Notes under the pieces: generated by a model
What the model was told of the DNA's origin: nothing
Databases searched by the model: none
The model's input: the letters and a program-made list of their open reading frames with translations, nothing else
Program-made: the position numbers and the translations under genes
Shown here: positions 42,825-53,916 of the stretch, piece after piece
Position numbering within the stretch: the first letter of the stretch is position 1
How the letters are laid out: every line of letters begins with the position of its first letter
Assembly (NCBI GenBank): GCA_023700805.1
Contig: JAMPYF010000026.1
Span: 1-64,000 of the forward strand
Length of the DNA: 64,000 bases
DNA from: Sulfuritalea sp.
Lineage (GTDB): Bacteria; Pseudomonadota; Gammaproteobacteria; Burkholderiales; Rhodocyclaceae
Reading direction: 5' to 3'

Positions 42825-45812
42825 ATGAGGCCACGAACGCGGCGCCTGCTGCTGCTGACCTTTCGCGAACTGCTGCGTAGCTTCCTGCGTCGAAACAACC
42901 GCTGGCTGGCTCAGCTTTCGTTCATAGGTATTCCAGTTCTGCTCGCCGGCGTCATGCTCTTGGCGCTGCTGGCCTGGGAGTCCGATACCGCCGTCAGTGA
43001 GCCCCCCGGCTTGCCGTTCGGCGCGCTGGCCTTCGTTCCCGATGACGGCCAGATCCAGCCGGCCGCAGCGCGCGAGGCACTGCGCAGCGTCCGCGCCGTC
43101 AAATCCTTCGACACCCAGCTATCCGAAGCACCCGTATGGTTCAGCTTCACCCCGCCGGTGCTGGAGCCCGATGCGGCCGGGCTGCCGCTGGTTTACTTTC
43201 CTTCGCGTCACGCACGAACGCTGTCCTGCTGGCATGGCGCGAAACTGACGCCGCTCGGGACGGCGACGCGTTCCGGGGCCAGCGGCGCGTTCACCCTCGT
43301 CAATGCCGGATTCGCGACCACCGGCATCGACCTGTCGGGCGTCCCCCTGGTCTGCCGCGCCACCTTCGTCGGCCCCGCCCGCCTCTCGGTCACCGCCTGG
43401 AAGGCCGCCGACTTCGAATTGTCGATACGCTCGTTCGCGAGCGATATGGGCCTGCTCGAGGGCGGCCTGACGGTGCTGGCCATCTTCATGCTGCTGGCAG
43501 CCATCGTCAACCGCGAACCACTGTATATCGTGTTTGCCGCCTGGCTCATCGTCAATGCGCGCCTGGGCGCCAATTCGACCGGCTGGGACATGGTCTGGCT
43601 GGGTCACCAGGTACCCACCGCCTGGCTGGACGGCATGCGGAAACTGATTTTTGCGAGCAACTTTCCGTTGACGGTATTCCTGTTCACCCGGCTGTTCCAG
43701 GCCGACCTGGTGAAGGTCGGCAATCGCCCGCTGCTGAACGTCCTCGAACTGCTTTACCTGCCGATGTTCGCCGCCGCGCTGCTGCTGCCCTACCGGCATT
43801 TCCTGCCCATGCTCTGGCTCGGCGCCTTCGTCGGCTACGGCATCATCGTCTATCACCTGGCGCGCATCCTGCTGGTTGCGCATTCGCGCATCGCGCTCTG
43901 GTTCGCCGCATCGCTGGTGGTCACGGCGGTCGCCGGTTTCGCCGAAGTAATTAAGGCACTGTTCGGCCTGCCCGGCCCTATCCCCTATGTCAACAGCGTC
44001 ACCGCCGCGCTGAGTTCGGGCCTGTTGGTCGCCATGGCGCTGGCCGAGCAGATGCGGGTCGAACGTTCGGGTCGGCAAGGGGCCGAGGTGGCGCTGCAAA
44101 AAACCTACGACCAGGTTCCCGTCGCGTTTTTTACGGCCGACGCCATGGGCCGCATCCTGCGCGGCAACCCGGCGCTCGGACGCCTGCTCGGTCCGCGCAC
44201 CCTGGAGGGCAAGTCGCGCTGGCAGCATTTCTTCGAAGCCGGCGCCTGGGAATCGCTGAGCGCGATGCTGGCGGAAAATCCGCGTGCGCAGCTGCGCTTC
44301 CAGTCGCGCGACCAGGGCGCATGGTACGAGGCACGGGCCTCGATCGGCGACGGCCTGATCGAGGGGTCGATCGAGGACATCACCGAAGCCGTCACCGCCA
44401 ACCGCAAGCTGATGTACCTGGCCGACCACGACCAGCTCACCGGCGCCTTGAGCCGGCGCGCGATCGAGCAGGCGCTGCGCGGGGCGATCCGCTCCGCCGG
44501 CTCGCTGACGCCGACCACGCTGGCCTACATGGACCTGGATCGCTTCAAGACCGTCAACGACCTGTTCGGCCATACCGCCGGCGACGAGGTACTGCGCCAG
44601 TTGTGCGGCCAGATGGTGAAGTCGCTCGGCAGCGAGCACCTGCTCGGGCGCATCGGCGGCGACGAGTTCCTGATCCTGCTGCGCGGCGTATCGCTGACCG
44701 AGGCATCCGCCAAGTGCCGCGAGCTGGTCGACCTGATCGACGCCACCACCTTCCGGGTGCAGGACCTGGCTTTCCGCATCGGCGTCTCCTTCGGCATGGT
44801 CGAAGTCACGCCCGGCATCGAGGTGGTGGACCTGATCTCCGCCGCCGACCGCGCCTGCCGCGAGGCCAAGCGCGTTTCCGTCTCGGGCCACGTGGTCGCC
44901 TTCGGCGCCGACTCGCCGGCCTTCCAGGAGCACGAGGAAGAGCGTGCGCTGGTCGCCCGGCTCACCCCGGAGCGGGCTCCCGAGTTTCTCACCATCGCCA
45001 TGCAGCCGATCATGTCGGTCGATGACCCCTATGGCGGCCTCGATTTCGAGGTGCTGCTGCGCGCGCGCGCGCCCGACGGCAGCTTCATGCCCGCCAGCCG
45101 CGTCATCGCGGTGGCCGAAGCGCACGGCCGGGTCGGCGTGATCGACCGCTGGGTGCTCGCCACGGTGCTCGAATGGCTCGACGCAAACCTGCCGCAACTT
45201 GCCGCCACGCGCTTCGTCACGGTCAATTTCTCGGGCGCCTCGATCAACGACGAGCAGTTCATGGCCGATGCCTATGCCATGCTGCGCGCCCATCCGCGCG
45301 CCGCCAGCGTGATCTGCGCGGAGATCACCGAGGGCGTTGCGCTGCGCGACTTCGACCAGACGCGGCGCGTGATCGAACGCCTGCGCGAGTTCGAGGTCAA
45401 GCTGGCGCTCGACGACTTCGGCGCCGGCTACACCTCCTTCATGTACCTCAGCGATCTTCAGGCCGACGTCATCAAGATCGACGGCGCCATCGTCGAGTCG
45501 GCGGCGCGGCATCCCTCGCGCCTGTCGATCGTGCAGGCCATCAGCGACCTCTCGCGCAACCTCGGCATGCGCTCCATCGCGGAATGGGTCGAGGACGCCG
45601 CCACCCTGCGCGCGATGGCCGAAGTCGGCATCGACTACATCCAGGGCTTCGGCATCGCCAAGCCCATGGCGCCCGCCGAGATACTGCTGGCGCCGCATGC
45701 CGCGCACTGGATCAGCGATCCGACGATCAGGTCGGCGCTGGCCGATATCCAGGCCAACCGCACGGTCATCGACGACGGCAGCTTCTACGGCAGCGGCAAG
45801 AACCTGCACTGA
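42825..45812 (+). CDS. membrane GGDEF-EAL dual-domain protein with 7TM-like sensor
   Basis: The protein has 995 residues. One N-terminal helix (about 30-50) is followed by a periplasmic region (about 55-200) and seven hydrophobic helices (about 205-405) as in 7TM-DISM receptors. A PAS-like region (about 420-530) precedes a GGDEF domain (active loop IGGDEF, near 605) and an EAL domain (about 720-960). The EAL motif is EVLLR, with Asn, Glu and Asp ligands visible in VTVNFSGAS, CAEITEG and LDDFGAGYTS. It could make and break cyclic di-GMP; which activity dominates cannot be read. It follows the FeeM-like gene. Confidence 0.9.
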   Translation: MRPRTRRLLLLTFRELLRSFLRRNNRWLAQLSFIGIPVLLAGVMLLALLAWESDTAVSEPPGLPFGALAFVPDDGQIQPAAAREALRSVRAVKSFDTQLSEAPVWFSFTPPVLEPDAAGLPLVYFPSRHARTLSCWHGAKLTPLGTATRSGASGAFTLVNAGFATTGIDLSGVPLVCRATFVGPARLSVTAWKAADFELSIRSFASDMGLLEGGLTVLAIFMLLAAIVNREPLYIVFAAWLIVNARLGANSTGWDMVWLGHQVPTAWLDGMRKLIFASNFPLTVFLFTRLFQADLVKVGNRPLLNVLELLYLPMFAAALLLPYRHFLPMLWLGAFVGYGIIVYHLARILLVAHSRIALWFAASLVVTAVAGFAEVIKALFGLPGPIPYVNSVTAALSSGLLVAMALAEQMRVERSGRQGAEVALQKTYDQVPVAFFTADAMGRILRGNPALGRLLGPRTLEGKSRWQHFFEAGAWESLSAMLAENPRAQLRFQSRDQGAWYEARASIGDGLIEGSIEDITEAVTANRKLMYLADHDQLTGALSRRAIEQALRGAIRSAGSLTPTTLAYMDLDRFKTVNDLFGHTAGDEVLRQLCGQMVKSLGSEHLLGRIGGDEFLILLRGVSLTEASAKCRELVDLIDATTFRVQDLAFRIGVSFGMVEVTPGIEVVDLISAADRACREAKRVSVSGHVVAFGADSPAFQEHEEERALVARLTPERAPEFLTIAMQPIMSVDDPYGGLDFEVLLRARAPDGSFMPASRVIAVAEAHGRVGVIDRWVLATVLEWLDANLPQLAATRFVTVNFSGASINDEQFMADAYAMLRAHPRAASVICAEITEGVALRDFDQTRRVIERLREFEVKLALDDFGAGYTSFMYLSDLQADVIKIDGAIVESAARHPSRLSIVQAISDLSRNLGMRSIAEWVEDAATLRAMAEVGIDYIQGFGIAKPMAPAEILLAPHAAHWISDPTIRSALADIQANRTVIDDGSFYGSGKNLH

Positions 45813-45822
45813 CGCCGTAGCG

Positions 45823-45834
45823 CCAGCGCCAACT
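45823..45834 (+). repeat. dispersed 12-mer, exact intergenic copy
   Basis: CCAGCGCCAACT in the 36-base gap between convergent stop codons, flanked by GCCGTAG and CTGCGGC that nearly pair, so it could sit in a hairpin loop. Confidence 0.6.
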
Positions 45835-45848
45835 CCTGCGGCTTGCCG

Positions 45849-46700
45849 TCAGCCCGCGGTGCGCTCCATCCAGTCCGCCACCAGCGGCCACAGCGCAGCT
45901 TCGCTCTGCGGCTTGAAGAAGCCGAAGTGGCCGATGCGCGCCAGGCCCAGCGAAGCCGGATCGACCAGGCGGTAATCCACGGCCCGCCGCCGATAGGCGC
46001 CGTGGAGCAGGCGCGAGCCGGCTTCGAGCAGCAGTTCGTCGTCGCTGAAGGTCAGCGCCAGCACCGGGTAGTCGGCCGTGGCATAGGCTTCGCGGGCTCC
46101 CGGTTCGCCGCTCAGCAGATATTCCGGCGTCAGGCACCAGCGCCGCCACTGGAACATCGCGCCGCTCGGCAGGTCGCCGACGACGCCGATGCGGGCGCCG
46201 GGGAAGTAGCCGAAGAGCGGGCACAGCGCAGGCGCCAGCAGATGCCACATCAGCGGCGCCGAACGCCGCACGCGCGGCGCCAGATGGCGCGTCGAACCGC
46301 TGCCGACGGCGATATTGACCAGGCCGGCGAGGCGCTCGCGCGACGGCAGGAGCGGCGCCACCTGGCCACCGAAGCTGTGGCCGACGACGAACAGCGGATC
46401 CTGCGGCGACGCGGCGGCGATCATCTGCAGCAGCGCGTCGTAATCCTTGCGCAGCCAGTCGCCGAGGTCGGCCTTGAGCTTGCGCCGCGGCCCGCTCAGC
46501 GATTCGCCGATGCCGCGGTAATCGAAGGTCCAGGCGGTGTAGCCGCGCCGCGCCAGGTAGCGCGCAAACGGCGCGTAGAAGGCCTGCGGCACGGCCATCG
46601 CCGCCGCGATCACGACCTGCCCGCGCATCTGGCCTACCGCGTCGAAACGGTAGGCGGCGAGGCGGTGGCCGTCGCTGGCGGCGAAGCTGATGGGCGTCAT
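45849..46700 (-). CDS. alpha/beta hydrolase
   Basis: The protein has 283 residues. Oxyanion region AAAMAVPQAFY, DYRGIGESLSGPRR and nucleophile elbow GHSFGG (Ser) are present, with a late Asp (FSDDELL) and a catalytic His in RIGHFGFFKP. It belongs to the group of serine hydrolases with a YheT/RutD-like layout, cytoplasmic since no signal peptide is visible. The start at 46700 opens the domain directly; a long upstream frame overlaps dnaE2. It follows dnaE2 by 50 bases on the same strand. The substrate is unknown. Confidence 0.85.
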   Translation of the reverse strand: MTPISFAASDGHRLAAYRFDAVGQMRGQVVIAAAMAVPQAFYAPFARYLARRGYTAWTFDYRGIGESLSGPRRKLKADLGDWLRKDYDALLQMIAAASPQDPLFVVGHSFGGQVAPLLPSRERLAGLVNIAVGSGSTRHLAPRVRRSAPLMWHLLAPALCPLFGYFPGARIGVVGDLPSGAMFQWRRWCLTPEYLLSGEPGAREAYATADYPVLALTFSDDELLLEAGSRLLHGAYRRRAVDYRLVDPASLGLARIGHFGFFKPQSEAALWPLVADWMERTAG

Positions 46701-46750
46701 GGTTTGCTGCCGGTAGTCGCGATGCGGGTTTTTACCATGTAGTACAGGTT

Positions 46751-49700
46751 TCAATGAAAATCCCTGCTGCCCGTGGGCAGCGTGCCGAGCAGCTCGCTGT
46801 GGTCGAACAGGCGCTTGGCGACCAGGTGCACCACGGCATGTTCGCCTTCGCCTTCCACCTGCAAAGTCCCGGCCACGCCCAGTAGCCGGCTGCCGAGCAA
46901 GAGTTGGCGCTGGCGACACGCCAGTCCATTGAACACCACGACGTTGGCGCAGCCGGTTTCGTCTTCCAGCGTGACGAAGATCACGCCGCTGGCGGTGCCC
47001 GGGCGCTGGCGGCAGGTGACGAGGCCGGCGCAGCGCACCACGGCATGGTTGCCACGCTTGCGCAAGTCCATGGCCGACAAGTAGCGCTTCGCCGCGAGCC
47101 GCGCGCGCAGCAGCGCCAGCGGATGGCGGCCGAGCGTGAGGCCGAGGCTGCGGTAGTCGGCGGCGATGTCTTCGCCTTCGCGCGGCGCGGCGAATACGAC
47201 GTTATCTTCGCGCAGGGCGACGCCGGCGAACAGGTCGTGTTGCAGCGGCAGCGCGGCGGCCGCCCAGGCCGCCTGGCGGCGATGCCCGGCCAGCTGTGCC
47301 AATGCGCCGGCGGCGGCCAGCGCGTCGAGCGCGCCCTGGGTCAGTTCGGCGCGCCGCGCCAGGTCGGCCAGATCGGCGAAGGGCGCGGCCGCGCGTGCGG
47401 CGACGATGCGCGCGCCCGCCGCCGCGGCCAGGTTGCGCACTTGCTGCAGGCCGAGGCGCACGCAGAAAAGCCTTTCTCCTTCCAGCGTGCATTCCCAGGC
47501 GCTGACGGTGACCTCCACCGGCCGCACCTCGACGCCGTGGCGGCGCGCATCCTGCACCAGTTGCGCCGCGGAATAGAAGCCCATCGGCTGCGAGTTGAGC
47601 AGGCCGAGCAGGAAGGCCGCCGGCTCGTGGCGCTTGAGCCAGGCCGAGTCATAGGCGAGCAGCGCGAAGCTCGCGGCATGGGATTCGGGAAAGCCGTACT
47701 CGCCGAAGCCCTGGATCTGCCGGTAGAGCGCTTCGGCGAACTCGTCGGCATAGCCGCGGCTCTTCATGCCGCCGAGCAGCCTGTCGCGGAAAGGCTCCAG
47801 CCCGCCCTTTTTTTTCCAGGCGGCCATGGCGCGCCGTAACTGGTCGGCCTCGCCCGGCGTGAAGCCGGCGGCGACGATGGCGATCTGCATCGCCTGCTCC
47901 TGGAAAATCGGGATGCCCAGGGTGCGCTCGAGCACGCTTTGCACCGCCGCGGAAGGGTAGCTGACCGGCTCCAGGCCTTGCCGCCGCCGCAGGTAGGGAT
48001 GGACCATGTTGCCCTGGATCGGGCCGGGGCGCACCAGCGCCACTTCGATCACGAGATCGTAGAAACAGGCGGGCTTGAGGCGCGGCAGCATGGTCATCTG
48101 CGCGCGCGACTCGATCTGGAACACGCCGACCGTGTCGGCGCGCGCGATCATGGCGTAGGTGGCGGCGTCCTTGTCCGGCACGTCGGCCAGGGCGAAGGGC
48201 CGGCCGCGGCGCTGCGCCACGGCCTCCAGCATGCGGCGGATGGCCGAGAGCATGCCCAGGGCGAGGACGTCGACCTTCATCAGGCCCAGCGCGTCGATGT
48301 CGTCCTTGTCCCACTGGATCACGGTGCGCTCGGGCATCGCGGCGTTTTCCACGGGCACCAGGCGGTCGAGCCGGCCGCGACTGATGACGAAGCCGCCGAC
48401 ATGCTGCGACAAGTGGCGCGGAAAGCCGACCAGCATTTGCGCGATGGCCAGCCAGCGCTGCACGCCGGGATCGGCCGCGGCCAGCCCGGCCTCGGCAAAG
48501 CGCTGCGGCAGTTCCTCGCGCTTTTCCCACCAGGCCAGGTTGCCGGCCAGGCGGTCGATCGCCTCCAGCGGAAAGCCCAGCGCGCGCCCGGCATCGCGCA
48601 AGGCGCTGCGGGTGCGGTAGGTGATCACGGCGGCGGCCAGCGCGGCGCGCTCGCGGCCGTACTTGGCGTAGATGTACTGGATCACCTCCTCGCGCCGCTG
48701 GTGTTCGAAATCGACGTCGATGTCGGGCGGCTCGTTGCGCTCCTTCGAGACGAAGCGCTCGAACAGCATGGAAGCGCGCGCCGGATCGACCTCGGTAATG
48801 TTGAGCGCATAGCAGACCGCCGAGTTCGCCGCCGAGCCGCGCCCCTGGCAGAGAATGCCCTGGCCGCGCGCCCAGGCGACGATGTCATGCACGGTGAGGA
48901 AGTAGGGCGCGTAGGCCATCTCGGCGATCAGCCTCAGTTCGTGCTCGACCTGCGCACTCACCTTGTCCGCCACGCCGGCCGGATAGCGCCGCGCCAGGCC
49001 TGCTTCGGTCAGGCGCCGCAGCCAGGAGTCCGGCGTCTCGCCGTCCGGCACGACTTCCTCGGGGTATTCGTAGCGCAGTTCGTCGAAGGAAAACTTGCAG
49101 CGCGCGGCGATCTTCAGGGTCTCGGCCAGCAGCTCGGGCGGATACAGGCGCGCCAGCGCCAGGCGTGAGCGCAGGTGGCGTTCGCCGTTGGCGAACAGCG
49201 CGTGGCCGGCAGCCTCCACCGTGGTGTTCCCGCGCAGCGCGGTCAGCACGTCCTGCAGCGGCCGTCGCGAGCGCGCATGCATGTGCACGTCGCCGGCGGC
49301 GACCAGCGGCAGCTGCACGGCCGCCGCCAGCTCGCGCAGGCGCGCCAGGCGCTCGGGGTCGTCGGGCCGCAGGTGGCGCTCGAAGGCGATCCAGGCGCGG
49401 CCGGCGAAGTGCTCGGCCAACCAGTGCGCAGCAGCGTCCTCGATCGCCGTATCACCAGCGCCAACTCTTGTGGCCAATGCAGGCACCCACAGCGCCAGGC
49501 AATCCGGCACGCCGCCGCCGTCCCAGCCGGCGAGGTCCGCGCGCGACAGGCGGTAGTCGCCCTTTTCCGCCCGGCGGCGGCCCAGGGTCACCAGCGCCGA
49601 GAGATTGCCGTAGCCGGCGCGGTTCTGCGCCAGCAGCACCAGCTTCATGCCGCAGGCGAGGTTCAGCTCGGTGCCGTGAATCAGTTGCAAGCCGGAATCC

Positions 49701-49876
49701 CGCGCCGCCAGGTGGGCACGCACGCTGCCGGCAAAGCTGCATTCGTCGGTGATCGCCAGCGCCGCATAACCCAGCCAGACGGCGCGCGCCACCAGTTCCT
49801 CGGCATGCGAGGCGCCGCGCAGGAAGCTGAAATTGGACAGGCAGTGGAGTTCGGCGTAGGCCGGCAGGGAGGACAT
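46751..49876 (-). CDS. dnaE2: error-prone DNA polymerase III alpha subunit DnaE2 (ImuC)
   Basis: The protein has 1041 residues. The N-terminal PHP domain ([21 protein letters not shown]) is followed by the polymerase catalytic acids in [20 protein letters not shown] and [13 protein letters not shown]. Helix-hairpin-helix and OB-fold modules ([30 protein letters not shown]) are near the C-terminus. It is the SOS translesion polymerase of bacteria lacking Pol V. Partners ImuA and ImuB are usually immediately upstream, but here the next gene is a divergent chemotaxis receptor. A LexA box lies 15 bases before the start, so it is damage-inducible on its own. The ATG at 49876 was chosen over an upstream frame that would read through the LexA box. 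It contains two copies of the dispersed 12-mer. Confidence 0.93.
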   Translation of the reverse strand: MSSLPAYAELHCLSNFSFLRGASHAEELVARAVWLGYAALAITDECSFAGSVRAHLAARDSGLQLIHGTELNLACGMKLVLLAQNRAGYGNLSALVTLGRRRAEKGDYRLSRADLAGWDGGGVPDCLALWVPALATRVGAGDTAIEDAAAHWLAEHFAGRAWIAFERHLRPDDPERLARLRELAAAVQLPLVAAGDVHMHARSRRPLQDVLTALRGNTTVEAAGHALFANGERHLRSRLALARLYPPELLAETLKIAARCKFSFDELRYEYPEEVVPDGETPDSWLRRLTEAGLARRYPAGVADKVSAQVEHELRLIAEMAYAPYFLTVHDIVAWARGQGILCQGRGSAANSAVCYALNITEVDPARASMLFERFVSKERNEPPDIDVDFEHQRREEVIQYIYAKYGRERAALAAAVITYRTRSALRDAGRALGFPLEAIDRLAGNLAWWEKREELPQRFAEAGLAAADPGVQRWLAIAQMLVGFPRHLSQHVGGFVISRGRLDRLVPVENAAMPERTVIQWDKDDIDALGLMKVDVLALGMLSAIRRMLEAVAQRRGRPFALADVPDKDAATYAMIARADTVGVFQIESRAQMTMLPRLKPACFYDLVIEVALVRPGPIQGNMVHPYLRRRQGLEPVSYPSAAVQSVLERTLGIPIFQEQAMQIAIVAAGFTPGEADQLRRAMAAWKKKGGLEPFRDRLLGGMKSRGYADEFAEALYRQIQGFGEYGFPESHAASFALLAYDSAWLKRHEPAAFLLGLLNSQPMGFYSAAQLVQDARRHGVEVRPVEVTVSAWECTLEGERLFCVRLGLQQVRNLAAAAGARIVAARAAAPFADLADLARRAELTQGALDALAAAGALAQLAGHRRQAAWAAAALPLQHDLFAGVALREDNVVFAAPREGEDIAADYRSLGLTLGRHPLALLRARLAAKRYLSAMDLRKRGNHAVVRCAGLVTCRQRPGTASGVIFVTLEDETGCANVVVFNGLACRQRQLLLGSRLLGVAGTLQVEGEGEHAVVHLVAKRLFDHSELLGTLPTGSRDFH

Positions 49877-49890
49877 GGCTGGAGCAATGG

Positions 49891-49906
49891 CTGTGTTTAT
49901 ATACAG
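49891..49906. promoter_or_regulatory. LexA (SOS) box of dnaE2
   Basis: CTGTGTTTATATACAG is a clear match to the proteobacterial CTG-N10-CAG LexA consensus. It sits 14 bases upstream of the dnaE2 start codon. Confidence 0.85.
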
Positions 49907-50037
49907 CTTAACGCAATTCACCTCTTTGCGCCCGGTGCGGCATCGATCACCCTGCCGCAAGGCTCGGCCGATGGTCATTCATGGCAGAATGGCCGCCAGC
50001 AGCCCCATATATAACAAAAGCAATAGAGGAGAGTCCC

Positions 50038-52059
50038 GTGTTTGCCATCTTCGAGCCCGCAGTCCGTCTCATGGACCGCATGCGCGTCGGCCCGCGCTAC
50101 ATCGTCGTCGGCGCCGCAGGGGGCGTGCTGCTGATCGGCTTGCTGTCCCAGTTCGTGCTCAGCAACAATTCCAGCCTGTCCCTGACGCGCCAGGAGCTGG
50201 TCGGCGCGGCGCTGATCGTGCCGATCCGGCAACTGGAGAACGCGACCCAGGAGCACCTGCTTGCCACCAGCCTGATTTCCGCCGGCGCAGACAGCGCCGA
50301 ACTGAAGCAGCAGGCCGCCGATCATGCCAGGCGTATCGACGGCCTGGTGCAAACCATAGTCGCCGCGCCCGCCATCGACGACGCGCTGAAGACCAGCGCC
50401 GAGACCCTGCCCAAGGAATGGGCCCTGCTCAAGTCGCTGCTGATCGCCTCATCGACACCGGAGCTGCGCGTCGTGCACGAGCGCTTTGCAGCGCGCGTGG
50501 CGGGCCACCTGCGCCAGGCCAGCGACAGCACGGCGCTGACCCTGAACCCCGAGCTCTCGACTTATTACCTCTACGACACCCTGATCAACCGCCTGCCGCC
50601 GCTGATCAACCTGCTCGCCGAATTCCGCCTGCGCGCCAGCCTGATCGCGCAGATCCAGATGGTCGATACCGGCGACATCGGCCGCCTCGACAAGCTGCTG
50701 GTGGATGCCCAGACGCAGGTGCTGCGGATACGCGAAAGCCTGCGCAAGGGCAGCGCCGGCACCGCCCACCAGGCCGGCATCGACGCGCTGGTCACGCGCC
50801 TGGAAAAGCAGCTCGTCGATATGCGCAGCTACGCCGAAACCGCCATCTTCTATGCCGGCGCCAGCATCAAGGTCACGCCGCGCGAAGTGCAGCAAGGCAC
50901 CGCCGCGTCGCTGGCCGCCGCCACCGCGCTGGCCGAGGCCACCGAACGCACCCTGACGGTCCTGCTCGAAGAGCGCGAGGGCCGGTTGCTCGTCCGCCGC
51001 AATCTCTACCTCCTGCTGGCCGCGCTGGGCGTCGCAGTGGCGGGCTATCTCTCGATGGGTTCCTATCTGTCGCTGTTGCGCGGCACCGACCGGCTGATGC
51101 AGGGCGGGCGCCGCCTGGCCGACGGTGAACTGACCCACGTCATCGAACTCGGCACCCGCGACCAGCTGGCCGACGTTGCCGACAGTTTCAACCGCATGGC
51201 CACGGCCTTGCGCCAGGTGGTCGAGTCCGTGCAAAACAACGCCGTCGATGTGCGCGATGCCGCCCGCACCCTGGCCGCCGCCACCGACCAGATTGCCGCC
51301 GGCACCGACAACCAGAATCGCCTGACGCATGAAACGGCGGCGGCGGTGACCTCGATGGCCGGCAACATCGGCCAGGTCGCGACCAATGCCGGCGAAGTCG
51401 ACCAGATCGCCGGCCGCAGCCGGGAGCAGGCCGAAGCCGGCGACGCCAGCCTGCGCACCATGCTGGTCGATATCGACTCGGCCGATTCCGCCGTCAGCCA
51501 GATCGCGGCGACGGTGGATGAATTCGTCAAATCGACGCTGGCCATTTTCCAGATGACCAACCAGATACGCGAAATCGCCGAGCAGACCAACCTGCTCGCG
51601 CTGAACGCCGCGATCGAGGCGGCTCGCGCCGGGGAATCCGGCCGCGGCTTTGCCGTGGTGGCCGACGAGGTGCGCAAGCTGGCGGAGAAATCGGCCGCAT
51701 CGGCCAATGAAATCGGGCGCCTGACCGAAACCGCGAGCGCCAAGTCGAGCGAGGTCGAGGCCGCGATCCAGAGCGGCAGCCATGCGCTGCGCGCCAGCAC
51801 CGACCGCGCCCACCAGGTCGCCGGCGTACTGGCCCGGACCAGCGAATCGATCGGCCATACCTCGCAGGAAGTCAAACGCATCGCCGCGTCGGTCAAGGAC
51901 CAGATGACGACCAGCCAGCAGATCAACGCCTATGTCAGCGAGATAGCGCAGATGGCCGAGCGCAACAGCACCGCGGTGGCCAGTGCCGCGGCCGAGGCCA
52001 GGCGCCTCGAACAACTCTCGGACCGCGTGCTTGCGGCGATCGGCGGCTTCCGCATCTGA
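50038..52059 (+). CDS. methyl-accepting chemotaxis protein
   Basis: The protein has 673 residues starting with GTG after AGAGGAGAG; an ATG at 49981 is in frame but unsupported by a ribosome site. Membrane helix 1 is at about 20-42. A large helical periplasmic sensor (about 45-320) is followed by helix 2 (about 325-345), a HAMP domain, and a long signalling coiled coil with hairpin tip [42 protein letters not shown]. No methylation pentapeptide at the far C-terminus is visible. It diverges from dnaE2 and precedes a two-component pair; a joint role in taxis or regulation is possible. Confidence 0.92.
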   Translation: MFAIFEPAVRLMDRMRVGPRYIVVGAAGGVLLIGLLSQFVLSNNSSLSLTRQELVGAALIVPIRQLENATQEHLLATSLISAGADSAELKQQAADHARRIDGLVQTIVAAPAIDDALKTSAETLPKEWALLKSLLIASSTPELRVVHERFAARVAGHLRQASDSTALTLNPELSTYYLYDTLINRLPPLINLLAEFRLRASLIAQIQMVDTGDIGRLDKLLVDAQTQVLRIRESLRKGSAGTAHQAGIDALVTRLEKQLVDMRSYAETAIFYAGASIKVTPREVQQGTAASLAAATALAEATERTLTVLLEEREGRLLVRRNLYLLLAALGVAVAGYLSMGSYLSLLRGTDRLMQGGRRLADGELTHVIELGTRDQLADVADSFNRMATALRQVVESVQNNAVDVRDAARTLAAATDQIAAGTDNQNRLTHETAAAVTSMAGNIGQVATNAGEVDQIAGRSREQAEAGDASLRTMLVDIDSADSAVSQIAATVDEFVKSTLAIFQMTNQIREIAEQTNLLALNAAIEAARAGESGRGFAVVADEVRKLAEKSAASANEIGRLTETASAKSSEVEAAIQSGSHALRASTDRAHQVAGVLARTSESIGHTSQEVKRIAASVKDQMTTSQQINAYVSEIAQMAERNSTAVASAAAEARRLEQLSDRVLAAIGGFRI

Positions 52060-52143
52060 CGGCTGAAGTGGCGCCTGGGCCGCGGCCGCCCCGGTGCCGG
52101 CCGCCGGTTGCAAGACGGCAGGCGACACGGCACACTCCCGCCG

Positions 52144-53916
52144 ATGACTCAAACCAGCACTGCGCTCCAGGCGAGAGAACCCCGCCGGGTCAAGGCGCGC
52201 TTCATGGCCCCGCTCGCCGTCGTGCTCGTCTTCATCATGGGTGTGTTTGCGGTCGCCGCCCTGTGGGTCGAGGCCGACATCCGCGACCAGGACATTGCCG
52301 AGCGCACCGCGGCCGTGGAAAAGCTGTTCGTGCAGAAGCTGGACAAGGACACCAACCTGATGATCGCGACGATGCGCGCGATGATGACCAACCCGTCCAT
52401 CGAACGGGCCTTCCGCGATCTTGACCGCCCCGCCCTGTCCCGCCAGATGGGCTCCTTGTTCGCCAACCTGCGCGACAAGCACCACATCACCCACCTGTAC
52501 TTCACCGGCCCGGACCTGATCAACCTCTATCGCTTCCATAGCCCCGACGAGTTCGGCGACGAGATCGACCGGCTCACGACGATCAAGGCCAGAGATAGGC
52601 AAGACGCGGAACATGGCCTGGAACTGGGTGCCCTGGGCACGCTGACGCTGCGGCTGGTGATGCCCTGGCGCCGCGACGATCGCGTGATCGGCTACCTGGA
52701 GATCGGCGAAGAGATAGAGCATCTGATCAGCGAGATCAAGGAAGGCCTGGCGGTGGACATGCTGGTGCTGGTCGACAAGCGCAAGGTCTCCTTGCAGCAA
52801 TGGCAGCGCGGCCAGGACCTGATGAAGCGCAAGGGCAACTGGGAGCGTTTTGCCAGCCACGTGGCGCTGGCGCAGACGACGAACCGGCCGCTCGCGGCGC
52901 TGGACGACCGTATCCTGCAGAGCCTGCTCGCCGGCCGCACCGCCGAGGTAGACGACCACGGTCGCTCGCTGCACCTGGCCGCCGTCCCGCTCAAGGATGC
53001 CGGGCAACGCCACATCGGCGACCTGGTCGTGATACGCGACATCACGGCGCTGAAATCCACCTTCAACTGGTCCATCGTGGCGGTCACCACGATCAGCCTG
53101 CTGTCGGCCATCGGCGTGCTCGGCGTGTTCTATCTCGCGCTCGACCGCGTGGAGCGCGATTACCGGCGCCAGCACGACCTCGAACACCAGTTGCTGCGCG
53201 TCAATGCCGAGTACGGGCGCATCCTGCAGCTGGAAAAGCTGTCGGCGCTGGGGACCATGGTCGGCAGCATCGCCCACCAGTTGAACAATCCGCTGGTCGG
53301 CGTGGTCAACCTGGCCCAACTGGCCGAGCGCGGGGTCGACGATCCGGAGCGCACGCGCGAGCTGCTGGGCGAGATCCGCAGCGCCGGCGAAGACTGCCGC
53401 AGCTTCGTCAAGCGCATGCTGGCATTTTCCAAGGTGTCCAGTTTCGAGAGCAAGCCGACGCCGATCGCCGCGCTGATCGAGGACACGGTCCTGCTGTTTC
53501 GCCAGACCGAGACCCGGCACCTGCCGGTCGAGGTAAAGTTGCCGGACCAGGCGGTGGTGCTCTCGGTCGATCCGATCCTGCTGCGCCACGCCTTGTTCAA
53601 CCTGCTGGTCAATGCGGCCCAGGCCACGAGCAACGACAGCGCCATCGTCATCAGCCTGGAGCGCGACGTCGACCCGGCACGGGGAGCGCCCGGCTGGTCG
53701 CTGGCGGTCAGCGATCGCGGCCGCGGCATGCCGCAGGAGGTGATGGAAAAGATCTTCGTGCCCTTCTACACGACGCGCAGCGACGGCACCGGCCTGGGCC
53801 TGCCGGTGGTGCAGCACGTCGCGCTGCTGCATGGGGGGCAGGTCAACGTCAGCAGCGAGCCGGGGCATGGCACGCGAATTGCGATTTGGTTACCAGATTC
53901 CTTGTCCGATGCCTAG
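52144..53916 (+). CDS. sensor histidine kinase with dCache-like periplasmic domain
   Basis: The protein has 590 residues. Membrane helix 1 is at about 22-44, a periplasmic double-Cache-like sensor at about 45-300 (IERAFRDLDRPALSRQMGSLFANL, HITHLYFTGPDLINLYRFHSP, VMPWRRDDRVIGYLEIGEEI) and helix 2 at about 310-335. The dimerisation domain carries the phospho-His in SIAHQLNNPLVGV. A HATPase domain follows (FNLLVNAAQA, DRGRGMP, GTGLGLPVV). Such Cache domains bind small organic acids or similar ligands. It overlaps the next regulator gene by eight bases. Confidence 0.9.
   Translation: MTQTSTALQAREPRRVKARFMAPLAVVLVFIMGVFAVAALWVEADIRDQDIAERTAAVEKLFVQKLDKDTNLMIATMRAMMTNPSIERAFRDLDRPALSRQMGSLFANLRDKHHITHLYFTGPDLINLYRFHSPDEFGDEIDRLTTIKARDRQDAEHGLELGALGTLTLRLVMPWRRDDRVIGYLEIGEEIEHLISEIKEGLAVDMLVLVDKRKVSLQQWQRGQDLMKRKGNWERFASHVALAQTTNRPLAALDDRILQSLLAGRTAEVDDHGRSLHLAAVPLKDAGQRHIGDLVVIRDITALKSTFNWSIVAVTTISLLSAIGVLGVFYLALDRVERDYRRQHDLEHQLLRVNAEYGRILQLEKLSALGTMVGSIAHQLNNPLVGVVNLAQLAERGVDDPERTRELLGEIRSAGEDCRSFVKRMLAFSKVSSFESKPTPIAALIEDTVLLFRQTETRHLPVEVKLPDQAVVLSVDPILLRHALFNLLVNAAQATSNDSAIVISLERDVDPARGAPGWSLAVSDRGRGMPQEVMEKIFVPFYTTRSDGTGLGLPVVQHVALLHGGQVNVSSEPGHGTRIAIWLPDSLSDA

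Noticed and set aside
43119-45809. 896-residue open frame on the minus strand
   Set aside because: It is antisense to the GGDEF-EAL gene; the sense strand has intact GGDEF and EAL motifs.
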